Of a stretch of DNA of 64,000 nt, positions 34,310 through 47,720 are shown piece after piece. The stretch is taken from positions 219,485,691 through 219,549,690 of the forward strand of contig OZ018317.1 in the NCBI GenBank assembly GCA_963969495.1, given 5' to 3'. A program made the position numbers and the translations under genes. Source of the DNA: Ceratothoa steindachneri. Taxonomy: Eukaryota > Arthropoda > Malacostraca > Isopoda > Cymothoidae. The notes under the pieces were generated by a model that was not told where the DNA came from, made no database searches, and saw nothing but the letters and a program-made list of their open reading frames with translations. The first letter of the stretch is position 1. The number at the start of each line of letters is the position of its first letter.

Positions 34310-37300
34310 GGTTCTCCCTTTTCGAGAGAAGGAAGCATCCTTTTATACGGGTGGACGTGACCAGCGTGAGGTAATAGCCACTTTTCTGGGATGACTATCG
34401 AGCGCACGCGTGGGGCATCGACCAACGGTGCAGGGCTCAGAGGCGAGAAAATGACTTCATATGGAGGCGCCGAATTTCTCATCTCTTTGATTTTCTCTCC
34501 TTCCAAATTATTCCCATCATAATGGGTTCATTGGTTATTTGTGTTGTTCTAAGTTTTAATTTAAGTGTTTAGGGCCAGATTCCAGGTTTCTGTCCCCTAG
34601 TTCATAGATAGGATTATAGATTGGTTGTCTATTTTTTTTTACATATAGCTAAAGGATAAAAAATAAAACTGCATTTAGAATTTGTATCCTGCCATTTTAT
34701 TCTCTTGGTACCGACTTTTCGGGTTGGAACTCATTCTAGGGCGAGGGAAACATATTTTAAGTGAATGAAAGTAAGTCAATCGTTAAAAATCTAGAAATTT
34801 CTTCTATAAAGGGAAAAATATAAATGTAAAAGAACGAAATTTATGCATTTTAACTGTGTGAAGGACTGTAAAAATTAAGATACCCTTTAACATATTCTGA
34901 GACTAACCTTTAGCGTGTATAGTCCTTGTATAGAAAGGCGTAAAATGAATGTTATATATTCTTATATCCTGGTGCTAAAACTGGCAGCGTGGATGCATTT
35001 CTGAATATGGATGCCATGATGGTCTCGCAATTACGCCTAATTGCACCCTCAATTAATCCATACAGCAAAAGGAGGAAGAAAAGTTAAGTATAACATTGTC
35101 AAGTAAAATAAACCTCATCAATCATAAAAACTCTTATAGAGTGTGTTTGCTATGTTCGAAGAACAATTTAGTACAGTGCACAAACCCTAAAAGTACAATG
35201 AATGATTCTGTGAAATCCATTCCTAAATTTATTTCTGCCAAGTCATGCTGATTTTCCATCGGGATAAGGGGAGGCGCCTGCGAGAAGAGCATTTTGGGAC
35301 GATGAGTTTGGTGTGAAGTTTACAACGGTCGACGGCTGGTAGCGCTTTATCTTACACACTAAAAGTATTTCTGTTACTATTAGTTGATTTATTTTTCTAA
35401 TTTACACACAGCGCCTCTCCTCCCACCTGAAATTAGTAAGAATATTCACTACTTCCCCACTGAGTCAAAGCCTCAGGATTCATTTAATGGGAATATGGCC
35501 GTTGTAAGAAGATGAATGTCCCAAGTCTAGATGCTAGAGTAGATAAAGCGCTAGGAAAAGGGCTTATTTTTGCATTGTATAATTAGATAGATGGAATAAT
35601 GGTCTGTGAAACTGTAGGTTATGTATGGCTCTATTATCTCTCTAGTACCCTTCAGTCATTAAGGTTAGGGAGTAATGTTACAGTTTTAAGTCTCTCAAAC
35701 AAGGCTTAGTAAATATGATAGCGCCGTAATTGACCTTAATCATATGCAATGTGCCATTACTTCGATCATGGTGAGAAGCAACGTTTCCACAAGGCACAAG
35801 GTTATGTATGGCTACTCCAGGGAAGTGGGTGAATCGTTATAAAATTTACCATAGAAACTTTGGAGCCTACTTGTGTTGCTAAATGCCCTTTATTTTAACC
35901 ACCTTGTCTTTATCCTCTATTGAAGCGTCAAAACATGGCTTATGTCTTTTATCTCCATTTTCATTTATATTTGAAAATCATTATAACAGATCATATTTAA
36001 AATTATGAGGTTAAATTTTATAAACAAATATGTGGGAAATGTATAGTAATATGGCTAAACTGTCGTAGCATTCATCACAACATAACGTAATATAACGCTT
36101 CTTTAAATTAAATAGATTAATAGTTTGTAAAATTCTATAAAGTAGCAGAGGTGGAACATCTATTAAGATATTTGAGGGCATAAGTTCTAGGTTTCAATGC
36201 AATTATGGTTGCTTGCTATCAGTTATCTCTTTCCTAGAGACTATCTACTGATATCTTTGATAAGGCTAGTCTTTTCAGTTCAATGTGCCAGACACAAGTA
36301 CTTTATTACTTTTAATCGAATTCTTAAAACTAAATATATTAGATATCACTAACTCTTATAATTTAAGAAGAGGATTATTTAGTATTTGAATAATAATTTC
36401 ATCTTAGTTCGGTTAGGACTTTTCCTCATTGAATGGACCGTAAGGTCTTTTAGGGTATCTTCTTTCCTTTCCTTTCCTTGTTGACTTGTTTTTTTTTATC
36501 AAAGTTATTTCAAATAATTATTTTATAATATAAAAAAAACAAAATGGTGAAGTTCAGAAATAAATATAGGTATCGAAATTTTGTTAATTTTTTAAAAACC
36601 AAAGAATTACAAATGGGGAAGTTCAGAAAATTTATTTTTATATATCTTTTATAACTATATTTTAGCAACGTGATATTTTGAACGCGGTAAATTTAGTTTA
36701 GAGTTGCTTTTTAAAATGATTATAATTGGCGAAGTTAAAAAAATTTATAAAAATTTAACCATGGCTGCTTTTTTTAGATTTTAAATGTTAATCTTAGTAG
36801 CGAAACCAAAGCTCCCCCCGTAGCGGGGAGTGGCGAAACCATTGCCTGGTTTTATTATATTTTTATTTAAAATTGCATAACGGCATGAAATGAAAAAAAT
36901 GTAAGATATGGGTACGCAAAATCGTTGCAAATTAATAATATCTTTAAATTCTAAAACACAATGCCTATATCACAATCAAAGTGTTCCACTTTTGATGAAA
37001 ATTGTGCAAGTATCGAAAAAAATACTTTTTTTAACTTGAAGAATATTTAATTAATAGTGTGTGTAAACTTTTTCATATAGATTTAATAAATTTACATTGA
37101 AATATTTTTAACTTTTATATAGATCAGTATGGCTTGATCATATAGTGGAATTCTTTAAATATATTTTGTATTTTTAACAATCAAAAATAGAATTCCCTCA
37201 CAAAAAAGAGCAGTATTGGGGACATGTTACTTGAAGCAAGGTCTGGCTCTATCTGCCTTCCTGTTTAAACTTATAAATAGTCCCTCTCTCTCTTCTACAT

Positions 37301-37490
37301 TCTACTAAAAACTGATTCTTTAATTAGAGACGGTTGAGAGAAGTAATTCAGTTTGATATTCCATGCTCCCTATCGCCAAGCGTGGGGTCTGCGACTCTAG
37401 AGCTCATAAACCGGAGTCTCATGGGACACTAAGTGAAAGAAACCGTGAATTTGCCTCAAATTTAAACGGTTTCGCCTAGATCCAGAAAAC
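34310..37490. other. AT-rich region without recognised gene
   Basis: No open frame or family motif was recognised. 34320-34500 continues the higher-GC stretch beyond the open frame. A small hairpin CTCCCCccgtagCGGGGAG lies near 36810. Confidence 0.4.
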
Positions 37491-37494
37491 CAGG

Positions 37495-38735
37495 TCACTG
37501 TAGGGGCAGATTTATCTTCTGAACTTTCTTGGTTTGGATTGTTTGTTGACGTGGAATAATCCAGAAACCGGCGTTTATAAGCATCGTCAAGGTTGCATCA
37601 ATTCCGAAATGCTTACATTTTTTATGGAAATTTCGAATCATTAGGCTAGTCAGGTGGGGGTTTTTAGCTAGCAAGATATTAATTGCATTATAATCGTAAT
37701 AATTCGATTTCGCTATCCTACCTTTGCTTCTTATGGGGTTATGATGCGATGTTGGTCTGAGAATACTGTAGGTCTCAATCTCTGTTTCGTTTTCGACTAG
37801 AAATGCCTGTAGATGCATGATAGATAGCCATTAAAGTTGCGTAGCAAATTGTAATTCTACCTTATTCTTTTTTGCTAGGTTTGAAAATGACCTTTGATGC
37901 TACGCTAGTAACTCGATATAATTTAATTGTGTCACCGTATTTTTTGGTGTCAAACAGTGGCTCGAATTCATTTTGGGTGACAACGTGCGAAGAGATTTAA
38001 TTTTGGGACATATTCAGACATCGTAACTCAGGTTTGGGCGCAAACTCTCAATCGAATATAAGCCACAAAGGTCCCTGGAGCCAAAGGTTAAGTTCGGGGT
38101 TGAATTCTTTAAGGGAAATGACACGAGCTATGAGTCCGCAGGATTATTCAAAGTGCCCATGTAATTAAATGAAATATTGAGTTTATGTTTGTTCGATAAT
38201 TCTTCTCGGATGAATTTTATGTCCTGAAGCCAGTACTTAACAAACACGGACTTTTGTTTTGAGTTAGTACTACCATTAAGGATCCAAGACAGAACAATAT
38301 GGACGTCGACAAATATTTCAATTGATTGGAAGGAGCTTGAGTATAATTCGAAGGATTGAGGAATAGTTTTAAACGCTAAAACTACGCTCATCAGTTTGAA
38401 GGAGGATGGAGTTCGACCAGAAAGGAGGAGCAACTTTTGATTTGGACAATATTAAAGGTAAAAATATTTGGCACACGGAATAGATCGAAACTCCATGGCA
38501 TGATTTGCTTGCGTCACACAATCTTTTAAGCTCAGCCATATCGTCTTATCATAAAGCGAAAAGAGGAAAATTCAAATCACCCAACATTACCAAATCGGAT
38601 AAAATTGATTCCGACGTTTTAAGCTCAGGAGCGGTAACTTATTCCCCCGACCCCACCTTCTCAGTCCTTAGAGTTTGCATTACGAGCCTACCACGGATGT
38701 TCACAGGCAGGAACAAACGGAAGGGATCGAACACT
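37495..38735 (-). mobile_element. BEL/Pao retrotransposon pol remnant
   Basis: The minus strand reads FDPFRLFLPVNIRGRLVMQT (about 38730), then ELKRLCDASKSCHGVSIY, VVLAFKTIPQSFELY, DVHIVLSWILNG, FVKYWLQDI and MGTLNNPADS. These are the RNase H and connecting motifs of BEL/Pao pol. An integrase N-terminal zinc domain follows: LLAKNPHLTSLMIRNFH, KKCKHFGI and LINAGFWIIPRQQT. Frameshifts and stops are present. The RT proper is not recognised upstream, so that part is lost or too decayed. The flanks have no clear long terminal repeats. Confidence 0.75.
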
Positions 38736-38739
38736 TTTG

Positions 38740-41700
38740 AACTTTGGGAGAGTATGTTTCATTTTGTTTTGATGATGGCATCAAATATTGATGGTAGTAG
38801 AGTTGGGATTGTGAGATTACCCTAAATAATTCATTTCCCACTTCGAAGAGGTGGTTAGAACATTTTATATTCCAGAATCGTGTTTAGGCCTTTGTTTCCT
38901 GCATCGTTTAGTTTAATCTTATGTTTGAGTCAGTGTAAATTTGTTTCAGAATTCGAGAAACGTAGTTTGTAACTATTAAAGTGTCTACATAAAACGAATC
39001 TTTTAAGGTTTGAGTACTAAAGTCATTAGAGTAAAGAATCAGGTGGTGTTTTATGAAAATAATTAAAAATGAAAGGTGAACCTACTAATCTAAAAATCAA
39101 AGAGCTATAACTATATGTTACGATTCTGCCATTTTTCTTTTAGAAAAGCACAGCCTATTTTTGTCCCCCTCCAATTTCAATTTAATTCGAAAGGGATCTT
39201 TCTTTATGTTCGCGGAGTAAAATGAATTTGTTTGAACGATATTTGAAAATAAAAAGATGAAAATAGAGAATTTAACAGGTCTATAACGGGGTAAGCGACC
39301 TCGTTTAGCGAAGGGAAAGATATTACTTTCAGACTGTAATTGAACATGGCACATAATTTTACGAAGACTTGTTCTGCTGTTTTTATAATAGGTCTAAAGG
39401 TACCAATATGTATTCTCCAAATTTTTTCGAGTCATCATGAATTTGCTCTATTATGACTTTACAAGGAAGTCGATATCCCACCCTAAAAACTGAGGCCCTG
39501 TTCCTTCACCAGAATGACCTGGTATTTGGCAGAGTAACCCGATTACTTAACCCCCCCCCCTCTCTTCCCTCGACTCGAAGACCACCCGAAAGGCCTTCGC
39601 ACAACCACGACATGCACAACTCATCAGATTTCGGGTCCGGTGAGCCTAACATTGGTTTGGTCTAACCGGCAATATCTCCCCTAAGAGTTGAGATTTAATT
39701 TCACTGCATAGACGAAATTAAAGGAGCGTCGACCAAAAGCCAGAAGATGCCTTTAGGGCTAAGTAAAAGATGCTGGGAGAAGCGCCGTTAGAGGAGGAGG
39801 CTTAATCCCCAAGACCTCATCCCCCCTTCCTTCCACTACCCCCAGTGGGGTGGTGAAGTATATAGGCGGATAACTGTAGAAGAACCAGGAAAATCGAGTT
39901 AGCGATCGAGACGATGAAGTCCGGCTAGAGTGCCCGGCAATCAAAGAAAGGAACACAGAAGAAGCTCATGCTGAGCCAGTTCCTGGTGGTTACACCGAAA
40001 TTTTGTTTAGCTTGTATTGAGAAACAAGCTCAATCATCTCTCTCAGAGAAACCCCTATCCTGGTTTACAAAAAAAAAATAGAGATAGTCCTCGCCATTGA
40101 GGAATACCCCAAAGTGAACTTCCTCAAACACTCTCCATTCGTCAAAGGATTCACTCGTTTGCTCATCGCTCGTCAGTGCGAATCATTCCAAGATTAACCA
40201 GAAGATTGGAAGAAGCATACTTTCACGGTCCCGTTATTCGAATCATCTGACTAAGACAACGTGCTTAATGCCATCGGTCGCCCGCACCGAAATCACTTGT
40301 TGCTTCAAGCCTATCCCCTCACCAGCCAAACAGCTGGAGTGTCTGTGAATACGTCCACGCGCCTGGTCGCTAAAAACATTCTTGCCTCTACATAAAAATT
40401 GAGGCCAAGGTCAATCTCCAGACGGATGCACGTGTGGTTGTTTTAAAGGTAAATAAATTCCATTATTTTTTTGAAGGTCAATTAGCGTCCAATAAAGTGA
40501 GCTTTTGGTCAACCATTACTTTATATTCATTGGTTTAAAATAGTAAGTCTCACTTAAACTCGTTTAATTCATAGCTGTATAGTTTGTTTTGTTAGACTTC
40601 ATTTTTTTATGTTGTAATTAAAAATCTATTTTCTTAGAAGTATTTAATTCAATCCACGAAACGCTGAGCATAGCACTAGAAATCCTCAAATATTAAAATA
40701 ACGTAATAATAATATAGCACTCTTAGAGAAAATGTAATGAAGGAGTTTTTGAAGTACGTAACAAACCTATACGTACGTACACCACCACTCGGTTTGCAAT
40801 ACCACGACAGCCTTCCTCAAGCTGGTTCTCGAAAACCTCATTATAGTCATCCATCAGACCTTGCTTCATTAATTAAAAACTTACGTTATAGTTTGAAGAA
40901 ACTTTCTCTAGAATCTCTTCGTATCAAAGTAAAAAAATAGAGAATATATCATCTAACTTTTCAATAGACTGTCTGAACTCGCTAATCTTTAGTCTGTCTA
41001 TGATTTCTCTTTTCTTTGCTCTAATGCCAAAAAACTCCAGCCGGAAAGCATATTTCAATCCTAAGTCCAATCTGTAATCAGATTTCGTAAATTCTAATGT
41101 ACTAACGTATAAATGAACCAGGTTTAAGGTTGTGTTGAGGTTAAGTTTGTGTGTTAAGTTAGCTTCGGGGTTGAGTTTGAGAACCATTCGACTTGTTTGA
41201 TGCTAGTCTCTGCTCCATTTACCGCAGTGACCTTAGATACAACGTTATAACCCATCATTGAATTATCACTAGATAGGAAACTACTCTGAGAAAGTTGAGT
41301 TGAGTTTGATGTTTGTGATGTTTAATTATAGTGATTGAGACATTTCTTCCCAAAAGTGTCTCTTCCATTTTTGCAGACATTTCACCTCTTACTTCCCTAG
41401 CGATGTTTTCCCAAAGACGACCATAGACATTAAAAAAACTCTCATGTAGCCAGTTAGACCGTAAACGGCTGTTTTCACCTAACTCGGACATCATCGCTGT
41501 CATCTGAAGCTCATGGCTATGCGAACGAGTTAGGAGCGCACACCAAAGGTCGTTTCCGTAGGAAAGTAAGCTCAGACGCCAGAAAACAACCTCCTCGACA
41601 CGCTGCGTTATTGACCTTCAAGGGAGGAAGGATATCGACTCCAACTAAACAGTTTACCCCACTAATTCGATCTTTCACACCGAACGGATGGTAGTATGCA

Positions 41701-42586
41701 TTGTCACCAAAGACGATCACCTTTTTCCTCAATGTCCGAATTGCGCTTCAACCTCGTTTACCGTGAAATCGAAGTTCAAATCTCCATCGACCAAGAATTT
41801 TTACGGCAATTTCAGAGACCCAGAGTAGAGAACAGCCTCCACTTCCCCCACATGTTTGCTTTGTTGCCGATGAAAGTTTTAACTGTATAAGTGTGTCATG
41901 GTAGTTCTTTCAGGTTGACGCCCGACAAATTGGCCAGAAGCAGAAATGTCGGTCCTTTAAGATGCAAAGTTGATTAGACGCTTTTTACCCCTAGCAAGGT
42001 TTACTGTTAGTGTAAGGAGAAAAACGTCTGTATGTATTTTAGAAATAGATTTAATACCTTCTGCTAACTCGGATACATACGTCACCATTTCTCCTGAGCC
42101 TATTCACAAAAGTTCATAATATTTTAGTGTGCTGCCACAAAGAGTCAAAATATGCTCTCTAGACTACTGCAATGATTGCACATATATAATTCGACACATC
42201 TCCTCATTTATTCAGCAGTAGTATTAAAGTTTAAACAATTTATGATGGAAAGAGAGCCTTCGCATACTTTTCAATTTAAAATGTTTGAATCAAATGGGAA
42301 AGTTTCGAATCGGCTTTGCTTGAATAATGGGAGTTTGAGAAATGTTCAAGGGGCTCGTGAAGTGCGGACTTTTTGAATTGTTTAGCGGGCTTTAGTTTTC
42401 CTAGAGTACGAATGACGACTGCGTAATTACCAAATATATCCACATTGGACATATAAAGTGAGGAATATAGTAGTAGATGATTTTAGTAGGATAAATAGTA
42501 GGGAAAATTGGGAAAAAATAATAGGAAAGCGAAAATGAAAAGTAGAATGAAAGACAGATCCCTGGTGATCCGTTTTTTTTAAATTT

Positions 42587-42588
<2 letters not shown>
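38740..42588. other. Probable decayed BEL/Pao interior and unassigned sequence
   Basis: Lies between BEL/Pao pol and the Jockey-like LINE. Minus-strand frames at 39118-39354, 41255-41503 and 41517-41732 could be remnants of the same element but carry no diagnostic motif. No host gene is seen. Confidence 0.35.

Positions 42589-42635
<47 letters not shown>
42589..42635. repeat. (TA)n tail of the Jockey-like LINE
   Basis: A pure TA run directly at the 3' end (minus-strand sense) of the element at 42636-47240. Confidence 0.95.
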
Positions 42636-42639
<4 letters not shown>

Positions 42640-42884
42640 GGCATTCAAGCCTTTATAGCAAAGGGGTTTTTGGTCCCTACTGCTTGGTATAGAAAATTTT
42701 GTTTTTTATCTGGGTTTTTTACGCCCGGATTTTGCATTATTTGTTTTTTTGTTTTTTATTTTATCTTTATTTTTGGCGAGTTAGTCGCGCCAAAATTGGT
42801 GGATTAGCATTTGGCTAATTTTGAAGGGAAATGGGAATGGGTTTGGCCTTGTTATGTTTTTTGATATTGGAAAATCTAAGTGAA

Positions 42885-45330
42885 CATTGGCTCGACATCA
42901 TTGTCAAAGAGTACTCTGCTGCTTCTAAAATATTTAGCGTGTCCTACGTTATTAAAGTCTATTTGATCGAGTACAAATTCGGGAGGGAGGCGCCGGTGTA
43001 CAGCGTCCCAGATCTTATTAGCTCTACATTGGAGCCCCACGTTTATGGGGGTCACCCCCCGTTCACTATGGAGCTCACTCTGCCTTCTCCTCTCTCTCCT
43101 TCTGGTTCTCGTTATAATTAAGACAGTCTTATTTTGAACCCTTTGCAGTTTAAGGAATTGGGTCTTGGAACTCGCGTTTTTAGAGACCGGGTGTTAGAGG
43201 AGTTTTGAGGAAAAGCATGTGTTTTAGATCTTTAATTTGTTGGATGTACTCAGGTTTAAGAATCGGGAAAAATCACCCAAATTCCTCCGTGCATTCGCTT
43301 TAGCTCTATCTACATGTCTCCTATATCTACCAGTCGTAATCCGGAGTCCAAGAACCATGTCCTCTGTGGGGTATGGGATGCGTACACCCCCTACACGGAT
43401 GTCTGCGATGGTCCGTCGGGAGAGTGGAATTATCTGGAACGTTTGGGCATTGGTAGATATCTTCCATCTTCTCTCGAAAGAGTTGATGTTTTCGATTTCT
43501 ACAGCCGTACTCTGTGCCATATAATTCATATTTCGATAAGGTGTCGTGCAGATCATCGTTGTATCGTCCGCAAATTGGACGTATAACGAGCCTTGAGTGA
43601 GTGGTTGGGAAAGGTCGTTGGTGTATATGTTATAAAGCAAGGGACTTATACACCCGCCTTGTGCCACCCCTGCCTCGAGTTAGAACTCAGGGCCATTGAA
43701 TCCTTTAATCTTCACAAACGCTTTTTTCTCAATTATGTAATTGCTTAGAATCCTTTCAGGTATGAGGTCGAGGGCCAGTTGTAAGATCTTGTATTGCAGG
43801 CCTCTCTTCCATGCTTTGGCAAAGGCCTTTTTGACGTCACGGAGTACCAGATTTGCATGGCGTTTTTCTGCTTTTACTTTTGCTAGCTTATCTCTGATCA
43901 CGGCTAGCACCGTGTGCGTTCTTCGCTTCCTTCGGAAGCCATGTTGCTGAGTGTTGTGCAGATTATTATTTTTGAGGAATGTGTTCACCTTGTTGGCCAA
44001 TATCTTCTCAAAGACTCTCCCTGCAAATTCTAAGAGAAATATAGGCCTGAAGTTAGTTGGATGTCCGGTGGCTTACCGCTTTTGGGAATGAATATCATTT
44101 TTGCTACCTTCCGCATTCAGGCACGCTTTCATGATATTCATAAGCCCCAGAAGGATGTTGGGTGGGGCTCTTATAAAATTCTTCCGAGTCAGTTCTGTAC
44201 GGCCATGTGCTCCTTTATACGAACGAATTTTAAGGTTTCCGAGAGTTCTTCAGTAATAATTCTACCAGCGAGTCCCTCCATATTCTTTTCCTGCGTTACA
44301 TAATGGTGATGATAGGTTCTGTGCATCTAGTCATTCAGTTCGTTTATAATCTCGTCTTCGAAGTCTAAATCAAAGTTATCATTCTCTTCCGGGAATATTT
44401 TAAATATAAATGCCCAGAAGAGTCTGAATTCTTCTTCGATTTTTTCCGTGTCATTATTTTTTGTATTGTCTTGTGTAAGTTTTACTGTCATTTAAGTCGG
44501 TCCTCCTCTTAGTCTTTTTACTGACTGCCAGAATTTACGTGAGTTTTTTTCTAAATTCAGTCCATCTATTAAATTGTTCGAAAGTACATCCTGTTGATCT
44601 CTAATAAGTCATTAATTCGTTGCGTATCTGTCGTGTTCGTCTGTGCGTAGTGATTTTGGGGCAGGTGAGATTAACTTCTTTGATCCGTTCCCCGTATTCC
44701 CTCGCAAGGGATTTTATTCTAGGGGTCCAAGAAGGGGCAAGGAGAGTTTTATATTTAACTCGTGAAAAAGGTTCCTTATCGGCTTTTAATAAATAATCAG
44801 TAATTTTATCTAACTCCTCGTCAATCTCTTTTAAAGTGGCATTAATTAAGAGGTCGGGGATGTAATTTTCGAGGAATTATTTATAAGTATCCCAGTTTGC
44901 GCGAGCGTAGCTCTTGTGTTCTGGATGGGGACATGAATAGGGGAGGTTAAGATATTAACAAGAATAGCCTGGTGGTCGCTGGGGATAGGAGAAGACGGCT
45001 TAATGAAGTAATTCTTGGGGAACACAGTGCTGTTGAGCACTATGTCTGGTTTTGTAGTTGATCTATGTGTAATGTATGTCGGGAAATCTGGTCCAATTCT
45101 AGCAATAGTTTGTCTGTCAATAAGTTTCTCAAGATTCCTGCCCTCTGGGTTTGTCGACATGTAATTTGAGGCAGCACTCTTCGCATTGAGGTCGCCGGCA
45201 AAAAGAATGGTTCTGCCGTGACCACAAAGCTGCATGAAGTTATGAAGTGGTAAGTACCATCTCCTTGGGGGTTCGTACCATGTTGCCAGAACCAGGGGCC
45301 CACTGCCGTACGGAGATCCACAGCGAGGTA
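42885..45330 (-). pseudogene. Jockey-like LINE ORF2 remnant: endonuclease and RT
   Basis: Endonuclease motifs are ILFAGDLNAKS, DIVLNSTVFP and IPSDHQAILVN (the His is catalytic in the APE family). RT motifs are QQHGFRRKRRTHTVL, LVLRDVKKAFAKAWKRG (motif A; Asp kept), AQGGCISPLLYNIYTNDL and VQFADDTTMI (motif C, catalytic pair kept). The end reads KTVLIITRTRRREE, INVGLQCRANKIWD. Frameshifts separate these blocks. Confidence 0.8.
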
Positions 45331-45883
45331 TGACTCATCGATTCAGCTCATTGATCTGAAGTCAAGACCTCTTTTCACAGCTATCGCACATCCGTCACAT
45401 CGTTTTCCGCTGTGATTTTTGGCAGACTTTGTAGGGAAAAGATTTTATCCTGTCTATGTCATTTATCCCATGTTCTGAGATAAATACAACATTTATTATG
45501 TAACCGTATAGTATTATTTTGTCCGTCCAACCGTTCGAGTTAAAATGTAATATTTTTAATGCGTCCATTGTCTTGTTTATTAGAGATTCCTTTGTGTGTT
45601 TATGTTATTATTAGGACTTATTCTCTAACAAGCTTAGGTCCTTTTAGAGTGCATGGGGGCGTAATTGTTTTGCCTGGTCGTTTCTTTCTGAATTCGCCGT
45701 CCGTGAGAGGGATGAAAGCTTCAAGAGCAAATGTAATTAAGCCTGGGAGTAAAGCCTCCTAACTTCCTTTTCATTGCAGTCATCCGATGTGAATCCCCAT
45801 TTGTGCATTCCGGATATTAATCTTTCCGTTACATCAAGGGCTGTCATCTCCTTAGGGAAAGCGGATCTTTCGGCAGGGTATAC

Positions 45884-47120
45884 CTACAAGTTTATTTTCC
45901 TTGAATGATATACGTGCCTAGGCTCCCTCTTACAAGAAGAGGACGACTTCGGACGTCTTTGAGGCTGTGAGGTTTTCCAAGAGGGGGGAGATCGTGCCTT
46001 AGGTCTTGCAGTCTCAGTCTCCATAACTTCCATACTTTGTGCGTGCGTATGTGTTTTTTCTGTGTTTTCAGCCTTCGTCTGCTTCTCGGTGCGTAGGTTC
46101 GTGTCTTTCTTTGGGGGCCTGGATACTGGGGTTCCTGGAAGGAGCTTGGGCGCTGCCAGGGTGGGGATCTTCTTGCAGCTAGTCTCGCATTGGGGATTGA
46201 GACTAATTTTCAGAATCTCCTCAGACCGTGAATTCTCTGGAATCACATTTTCTCTATTCCATTATGCGTTAGCATTCTATTAAGATCCTTCGCAAAGGTC
46301 CCCGGAGAGAAGAGATTTGCAATGTGAGCATAATAAATGCAACACATAATCTTTGTCGAGTTTTCGTTGCCGGAGTGGAGGTATGTCTTTGTTTCCTTAG
46401 CAACCTTGGCGTAGGTGCTATTTGCTTTCGCCTCTTCAGCCAGTCTTTGTTGGTTTGCTTTCTTCTTTAAGAAATCCGTTTTGATTTGGCACGCCATTGG
46501 TAACGTCTTATGCGCTCCTGCGCAGTTCAGGCACTTCAAAGAGGCGCTATTGCAACCCCTCTATGACTGTGTATCCGAAGAGCAAATGGAGCACATAAGA
46601 ACGTACCCCATGGGGCAGGTGTCCGTGGTGTGCTCCTCGTACTTGTATCACCTGAAGCACATCTAGTGGTTGATAAACTCCTCACGTTCGATCTGCTCAG
46701 GGCAGACGCAGACGTTAAAGAGGAGCATACCTCCCCCCGTGGCCTTAATCGCCATAACCGTATCAGTAAAGACTATCTTAAAGACATGAGTATAGTCCTT
46801 GAACTTGATAATTTCCGAAACCTTTGCCCAGGTATGGTTCTTTTCGACCTCCGAATGAATTTCTTCAACGGAGTGCCCTCCAACCCATGGATCGTGGCGG
46901 TAAAGGATAACACTGCGGTGTGTTTTAATCTGTGGTGCTGTGTGTGGTTTCAAATGTCTAGTCTTTAAACACTTGACAGCCTTTAGGTAGGTGAGTGCTT
47001 CACAGTCAGCCTCCTTAGAACAGATTGCAGCGTACCCATTATGTGCATCGATTAGTCTTACTAAAGCAATTCCTAAGTCACCATAAAATCTTTCGAAGAC
47101 CCACCCTCGGGCAGGCTATC
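45884..47120 (-). pseudogene. Jockey-like LINE ORF1 remnant (gag-like)
   Basis: From 47120 down: GWVFERFYGDLGIALVRLID, NGYAAICSKEADCEAL, HVFKIVFTDTVMAI and LLFNVCVCPEQIEREEFIN. These look like two RNA-binding-like folds. Knuckles follow, YKYEEHTTDTC and CLNCAGAHKTLPMAC, then YAKVAKETK and a Lys/Pro-rich tail ending at 45884. This is the ORF1 layout of Jockey-type elements. At least three frame breaks are present. Confidence 0.75.
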
Positions 47121-47240
47121 AGAGAGGGTCTCCCTCATTTATTTTTCCATCCTCTCATATGAGCGACTGGAAAAAACAAACGAAATATATTGTACGAGGT
47201 GAGCGTATATCTGTTTGTGTTTGGCAATGTGCGTGTGGGT

Positions 47241-47720
47241 ATTTAAGAGAAGAGTCTCTACTAGTATCATCAAGTTAAATAAGTATTATTTTGCAAGAGA
47301 GGTGTCCCAGTCACGAGCCGAAATATTTTTTTCACAAGCCATCTTATCTTAACCGTAGGGCGCTAAAATTAATCCAGAAGGCTGACGCTCCGACCAGGGG
47401 AGATTCGTCGAAGAGTGAGAGGGGAAGGGGGGCAAGTTCAATCCCTGCCACAGGCTCTCGAAGGCGAGTGAGAAAAAGTTTCACTCGAAATTCACTCGTA
47501 ATTTACGGCAATATAGCCGTGAACGATATTTTCACTTGACCCTGCTAAAAACTCTTAGGATTTTGTCACTTATACGCGCGAGTCTAAAATGCACAATCTC
47601 GGAAAAAAATTGGAAAAAGCACAAGAATATTTTCTTCACCAGAGTAAGGAAAAAGCAGACTAGCATCCAACAACCAGAGTAGTCATATATCCGCAAACGT
47701 TGGATAGCCAGTTTTTATAG
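47241..47720. other. Unassigned sequence between LINE and BEL gag
   Basis: Contains a tRNA-like B box (AGTTCAATCCC, about 47440) without a convincing A box at the right distance. No gene is called. Confidence 0.3.

Larger units (their letters stand above)
42636..47240 (-). mobile_element. Jockey-like LINE, nearly full-length
   Basis: In minus-strand order: ORF1 (about 47120-45884), endonuclease (about 45330-44850), RT (about 44700-43224) and a C-terminal region ending near 42885 (RVLFDNDVEPMFT-stop), then a 3' UTR of about 250 bp ending in (TA)n. No RNase H domain is present, unlike family A. BEL/Pao gag lies upstream (47721-48360) and BEL/Pao pol downstream (37495-38735), both on the same strand, so this LINE probably inserted into the BEL element. 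Length fits a complete Jockey-type element. Many stops make it inactive. Confidence 0.82.

Noticed and set aside
33376..40730. Shared 16-mer TAGCACTCTTAGAGAA at about 33375 and 40714
   Set aside because: Flanks do not align, and one such match is expected about half the time by chance in a window this size.
47350..47470. tRNA-like B box AGTTCAATCCC
   Set aside because: No A box at a suitable distance and no cloverleaf, so it is not called a tRNA or SINE.
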